From JANLVJ01 sp031363945 (GTDB lineage: Bacteria; Bacteroidota; Bacteroidia; Sphingobacteriales; Sphingobacteriaceae), in the NCBI GenBank assembly GCA_031363945.1, contig JANLVJ010000023.1, positions 1-9,618 on the forward strand: 9,618 nt of DNA, in the 5' to 3' direction. This document shows, piece after piece, positions 6,145 through 9,618 of this stretch. Position numbers and translations under genes: made by a program. The notes beneath the pieces are model-generated. The model was not told where the DNA came from. It searched no databases and saw only the letters and a program-made list of their open reading frames with translations. How positions within the stretch are numbered: position 1 is the first letter of the stretch; the number at the start of each line of letters is the position of its first letter.

Positions 6145-7506
6145 TTACTCGCCTGAAATTGTCTGTATAATATCGTATTCAGTTATAATATGAATCTGTT
6201 CACCATCTCTAACCAGTACTGCTGAATTTTCCCGGTTTATTAATGCAGATATGCGGTCGATTGAGGTATGTATATCAACGAAAGGAAAGGGCTTACTCAT
6301 GACAACCTGAATTTTACTTAATTTTACAGCTTGATTTTCAAGTAAAGCAGAAAGCAATGTGCTTTCCATAAGCTTGCCTATTACTTCACCATTTTTGGTA
6401 ACCGGGATCTGTGATATATTGAGGTGTTTCATAACGCTGATTGCATCCTGAACTAATCTTTCTTCATCCAAAGCTACAAACTGATCATTTTCTTTTTTCA
6501 CTACTATATCTTCAGCAGTGAGTTTACCATCTTTAATAAAACCTCTTTCACGCATCCAGTCATCATTAAACATTTTTCCAAGATACCGTGTACCATGATC
6601 ATGAAAAATAACAACTACCAGATCGCCCTTTTTAAAACGGTCTTTCATTTGTATGATACCACCAATTGCTGCCCCAGCTGAATTACCCGCAAAAATGCCT
6701 TCTTTCCGGGTAATATCCCTGGTATAGATGGCAGCGTCTTTATCTGTTACCTTTTCAAAATGGTCAATAATACCAAAGTCTACATTCTCAGGAAGAAAAT
6801 CTTCGCCAATACCCTCTGTGATGTATGGGTAAATTTCATCTTTATCGAAAATTCCAGTTTCTTTGTACTTTTTGAAGACTGAGCCGTATGTATCAATACC
6901 ATAGACCTTTATAGCAGGATTCATTTCTTTCAGGTAACGGCCTGTTCCGGTTATGGTGCCACCGGTACCAACACCAACAACCAGATGCGTGACCTTACCT
7001 TCAGTTTGTTCCCATATTTCAGGACCAGTCTGTTCGTAATGTGCCTGCTGGTTGCTTTTATTATCATATTGATTCGCCTTCCAGGAATTTGGAGTTTCTT
7101 TAACAAGTCTTGAAGAAACTGAGTAGTATGAACGTGGATCCTCGGGATCAACATTGGTTGGACAGACGATAACTTCAGCGCCAAAAGCCCTCAGTGCGTC
7201 AACCTTTTCCCTTGACTGCTTGTCAGTTGTGGTAAAAATACATTTATAACCCCTGACGATAGCAGCCATTGCAAGACCCATACCTGTATTACCAGAAGTA
7301 CCTTCTATAATGGTACCACCTGGTTTTAACATCCCTGATTTTTCAGCATCAAGGATCATTTTTAATGCCATTCTATCTTTGATTGAATTACCTGGATTAG
7401 TCGTTTCAATTTTTGCGACAACTGTAGCTTCAATTTCTCGGGTAACTTTATTGAGCCTTACCATCGGTGTATGGCCGATTGTTTCCAGGATGTTGTTGTA
7501 ATACAT
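6145..7506 (-). CDS. cbs: Cystathionine beta-synthase with C-terminal CBS domain pair
   Basis: This 453-residue PLP enzyme should condense serine (or an activated serine) with homocysteine to give cystathionine, in the cytoplasm. The catalytic domain covers about residues 1-325. K43 in NPGNSIKDR is the Schiff-base lysine. GTSGNTG (69-75) binds the substrate carboxylate, GTGGT (180-184) the PLP phosphate, and S276 in GNSAG the pyridine nitrogen. Blocks EGIGEDFLP (231-239) and GKMFNDDWM (310-318) resemble cystathionine beta-synthase more than plain cysteine synthase. Two CBS domains follow, at about 335-390 and 395-450, as possible ligand sensors. O-acetylserine-dependent cysteine synthase activity cannot be excluded. 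I chose the ATG at 7506 because MYYNNILETIGHTPMVRL is the usual family start; an upstream ATG (7539) would lie upstream of the promoter's -7 box. Confidence 0.92.
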   Translation of the reverse strand: MYYNNILETIGHTPMVRLNKVTREIEATVVAKIETTNPGNSIKDRMALKMILDAEKSGMLKPGGTIIEGTSGNTGMGLAMAAIVRGYKCIFTTTDKQSREKVDALRAFGAEVIVCPTNVDPEDPRSYYSVSSRLVKETPNSWKANQYDNKSNQQAHYEQTGPEIWEQTEGKVTHLVVGVGTGGTITGTGRYLKEMNPAIKVYGIDTYGSVFKKYKETGIFDKDEIYPYITEGIGEDFLPENVDFGIIDHFEKVTDKDAAIYTRDITRKEGIFAGNSAGAAIGGIIQMKDRFKKGDLVVVIFHDHGTRYLGKMFNDDWMRERGFIKDGKLTAEDIVVKKENDQFVALDEERLVQDAISVMKHLNISQIPVTKNGEVIGKLMESTLLSALLENQAVKLSKIQVVMSKPFPFVDIHTSIDRISALINRENSAVLVRDGEQIHIITEYDIIQTISGE

Positions 7507-7510
7507 GCTA

Positions 7511-7541
7511 CAAAGGTAAACCTTAAAAAAATTTAACACAA
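7511..7541 (-). promoter_or_regulatory. Bacteroidota-type promoter for cystathionine beta-synthase
   Basis: On the - strand the region reads TTG (7541-7539), 20 bases, then TACCTTTG (7518-7511). This matches the -33 TTG and -7 TAnnTTTG pattern with a spacing inside the reported range. The -7 box ends only four bases before the ATG at 7506. Transcription would therefore begin at or within a few bases of the start codon, predicting a leaderless or near-leaderless message. It is the best promoter match in the window. Confidence 0.65.
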
Positions 7542-7610
7542 CTTATCTATCAAAAGCTTTTAGTATATATTTAGGCTTTAATAAGCCCAAATGTTTACCG
7601 ATCTACAGTA

Positions 7611-9428
7611 ATGAATAACAATCTAGATAATTCGCTTCTTGTTGAGACATCATGGGAAGTATGCAACCAGCTTGGTGGAATTTATACAGTTATCAGGTCA
7701 AAAGCTCCTTCAATGGTCAATGCCTGGGGTAACCGGTATTGCTTGCTTGGACCTTATGTGCATAATAAAATACCTGCTGAGTTCGAACCTTCAGATGATT
7801 ATTCAGATGAATTTGGCAAGGCTGTCATAGCTATGCGTGAACTCGGTTTTATTGTTCACTATGGGTATTGGCTAGTAGTTGGAAAGCCGAAAGTTATTTT
7901 GCTTGATTTCAATAATTTATTCGGTCAGAGACTTGCAGTCAGAAAATTTGTTCTTTGGGAAAAACATGGAATTGATACCAGTATGTACGATGATCTGGTA
8001 GATCAAACAATTGCATTTGGTGAGGCGACTCAAATATTCATAGAACTATTGGTTAGAAAAGATATCAGCCAGCGCCCGCTAATTGCTCATTTTCATGAAT
8101 GGATGGTCGGTACTTCCATACCTGAATTAAAAGTTAGCGGCCTTCCTGTTAGTACAGTCTTTACCACGCATGCCACACAGCTGGGTAGATTTTTGGCAAT
8201 GAATGACCCCTGGTTTTATGACCACCTGCCTTTTGTAGACTGGTATCAGGAGTCTATTCGGTTTAATTGCTTGTCAAAGGTATTAATTGAACGATCAGCA
8301 GCTATAAACTCAGGTGTTTTCACAACAGTCAGTGATGTTACAGCCCTTGAATGTGTACAACTACTTGGGCGTAAGCCTGATGTGATCACTCCCAATGGTC
8401 TTAATATAGAGCGTTTTGTTGCCTTGCATGAATTCCAAAACCTGCATACTGAAAATAAAAAACTCATTCATGAATTTGTAATGGGACATTTTTTTCAAAA
8501 CTACTCTTTCGATGTTGATAAAACGCTGTATTTTTTTACCTCTGGCAGGTTTGAATTCAGCAATAAGGGTTTTGATATTTCTATTGAGGCCCTCGCACGT
8601 TTAAATTACAAGATGCAAAATGCTGGCATCAATAAAACAGTGGTTATGTTTTTCATCACTAAGCAACCCTATCATTCAATCAGTCCACATGTTTTAAATT
8701 CAAGAGGTGTTCTTGAAGAAATTCATCAGACATGCAAAGAAATTGAAAAGCAGCTGGGAGAAAAGCTATTTTATGCTGTAGCCTCCAGTGCTGAGTATCA
8801 GTTGCCAAATTTAAATGCCGTAATCGATGATTATTGGAAACTTCGTTTGCATAGAACTTACCAAAGCTGGAAAAATGATAATCTTCCGCCTGTATTAACC
8901 CATAATCTGGTATATCCCGAACATGATCAGATCTTGAATACCTTAAAAAAGGTAAATCTGCTGAATCATGAATATGATAAGGTAAAAGTTGTATATCATC
9001 CAGATTTTATTTCTCCTACTAACCCACTTTTTGGCATGGAGTACTCACAGTTTATAAGAGGTTGCCACCTGGGAGTGTTTCCAAGTTACTATGAACCCTG
9101 GGGCTATACACCTCTCGAATGTATTGCCAGCGGCATACCTTCAGTAACAAGTGACCTGTCGGGTTTTGGCGACTATATTAACAAGTATATGCCTGAGCAT
9201 GATGAAAATGGAATTTATGTCGTCGAACGCAGGTATAAAAACTTCAATGAAGCTGCAGAGCAATTGGCTGACATTCTCTTTGGTTTCGTAAAAATGAATA
9301 TGCGTGATCGAATCAACGAACGTAATAAGGTTGAAAATTCATCAGAATTTTTTGACTGGAAATATTTGTACGCATTTTATGAAGAAGCCTATGTACGTTC
9401 GCTTAAGCTGACAACCGAAATTGCCTAA
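7611..9428 (+). CDS. Glycogen synthase, GT3 family (eukaryote-like)
   Basis: This 605-residue cytoplasmic glycosyltransferase should extend glycogen with alpha-1,4-glucosyl units, with UDP-glucose the expected donor for GT3. The N-terminus shows the GT3 hallmark SWEVCNQLGGIYTVIRSKA (14-32). HFHEWM is at 160-165, TTHATQLGR at 185-193, and GRFEFSNKG at 312-320, whose R313 and K319 suit donor-phosphate binding. PLFGMEYSQFIRGCHLGVFP is at 472-491. The catalytic E-x7-E motif is E495 and E503 in YYEPWGYTPLE. This is unlike the bacterial GT5 GlgA enzymes. The C-terminal region aligned to the yeast glucose-6-phosphate regulatory arginine cluster (about 564-576) keeps only some arginines. The gene diverges from cystathionine beta-synthase; the 104 bases between them include a small GGCTT-TAAT-AAGCC hairpin (7574-7587) in the likely leader. 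No other glycogen gene is in the window. Confidence 0.95.
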   Translation: MNNNLDNSLLVETSWEVCNQLGGIYTVIRSKAPSMVNAWGNRYCLLGPYVHNKIPAEFEPSDDYSDEFGKAVIAMRELGFIVHYGYWLVVGKPKVILLDFNNLFGQRLAVRKFVLWEKHGIDTSMYDDLVDQTIAFGEATQIFIELLVRKDISQRPLIAHFHEWMVGTSIPELKVSGLPVSTVFTTHATQLGRFLAMNDPWFYDHLPFVDWYQESIRFNCLSKVLIERSAAINSGVFTTVSDVTALECVQLLGRKPDVITPNGLNIERFVALHEFQNLHTENKKLIHEFVMGHFFQNYSFDVDKTLYFFTSGRFEFSNKGFDISIEALARLNYKMQNAGINKTVVMFFITKQPYHSISPHVLNSRGVLEEIHQTCKEIEKQLGEKLFYAVASSAEYQLPNLNAVIDDYWKLRLHRTYQSWKNDNLPPVLTHNLVYPEHDQILNTLKKVNLLNHEYDKVKVVYHPDFISPTNPLFGMEYSQFIRGCHLGVFPSYYEPWGYTPLECIASGIPSVTSDLSGFGDYINKYMPEHDENGIYVVERRYKNFNEAAEQLADILFGFVKMNMRDRINERNKVENSSEFFDWKYLYAFYEEAYVRSLKLTTEIA

Positions 9429-9618
9429 AATCGCAAATGTTTTACAGTAAGGCCGTTGTTTATAAGTTGTTTTAACGATTCTATGCCAATTCTCAAGTGA
9501 ACTTCAACAAAATTGGCAGATACCAACTTATCGCTTTCTGCCGTTTTAACACCTTCAGGAATCATTGGCTGATCAGAAACTAATAATAGTGCACCGGATG
9601 GAATTTTATTCGCAAAAC
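9425..9618 (-). CDS. amn: AMP nucleosidase, C-terminal fragment (cut by window edge)
   Basis: The last 63 residues and stop codon (TAG, 9427-9425) of a - strand gene are visible; its start lies beyond the window. The fragment contains SGALLLVSDQPMIPEGVKT, then SDKLVSANFVEVHLRIGIESL, and ends in VKHLRF. This resembles the C-terminus of AMP nucleosidases with the nucleoside-phosphorylase fold, as I recall them from Bacteroidota. The enzyme splits AMP into adenine and ribose 5-phosphate. A related phosphorylase-fold enzyme is the main alternative. The stop codon overlaps the stop codon of the convergent glycogen synthase gene, leaving no room for a terminator between them. Confidence 0.75.
   Translation of the reverse strand, partial: FANKIPSGALLLVSDQPMIPEGVKTAESDKLVSANFVEVHLRIGIESLKQLINNGLTVKHLRF

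Noticed and set aside
7566..7573. TATATTTA as a -7 box for glycogen synthase
   Set aside because: It misses the final G of TAnnTTTG, and there is no TTG at a suitable distance upstream.

Overview
The window is AT-rich bacterial DNA, most likely from the Bacteroidota and probably near the Sphingobacteriales. Four points support this: a promoter matching the Bacteroidota -33/-7 pattern (TTG-N20-TACCTTTG before the cystathionine beta-synthase gene), almost no usable Shine-Dalgarno sites, tryptophanyl-tRNA synthetase and AMP nucleosidase sequences of the type I associate with that phylum, and a eukaryote-like GT3 glycogen synthase. The placement rests on motif recall, not on a database search.

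Layout. Bases 35-1646 hold a tight two-gene unit on the + strand: tryptophanyl-tRNA synthetase (trpS) and a deoxynucleoside kinase, one base apart. A hairpin at the kinase stop codon (1621-1664) separates it from a convergent gene, 1691-3472 on the - strand, which encodes a DUF885-family lipoprotein with a metallopeptidase-like HExxPGHH motif. Bases 3473-3858 are mostly intergenic, with one unrecognised 65-codon ORF (3605-3802) and a dense cluster of TTACT half-sites (3826-3856).

Bases 3859-5996 (+) carry the most interesting pair. The first gene is a radical SAM protein with a C-terminal helix-hairpin-helix and a terminal QLSLF, which matches the canonical sliding-clamp-binding motif. The second is its DUF4130 partner. 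This pair is a recognised but functionally uncharacterised putative DNA repair or modification module, and is sometimes fused to a uracil-DNA-glycosylase-like domain. No such domain is present here. A 15-bp tandem repeat array (5978-6130) begins inside the end of the DUF4130 gene.

Next come cystathionine beta-synthase with two C-terminal CBS domains (6145-7506, -), apparently transcribed from a promoter close enough to give a leaderless message, and the divergent GT3 glycogen synthase (7611-9428, +). The window ends with the C-terminal 63 residues of AMP nucleosidase (9425-9618, -), whose stop codon overlaps that of glycogen synthase tail to tail.

Most genes are housekeeping or central metabolism (translation, nucleotide salvage, sulfur amino acids, storage glycogen) and do not form one pathway. 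The candidate functional system is the radical SAM/DUF4130 pair. I see no mobile element, tRNA, rRNA or CRISPR array.
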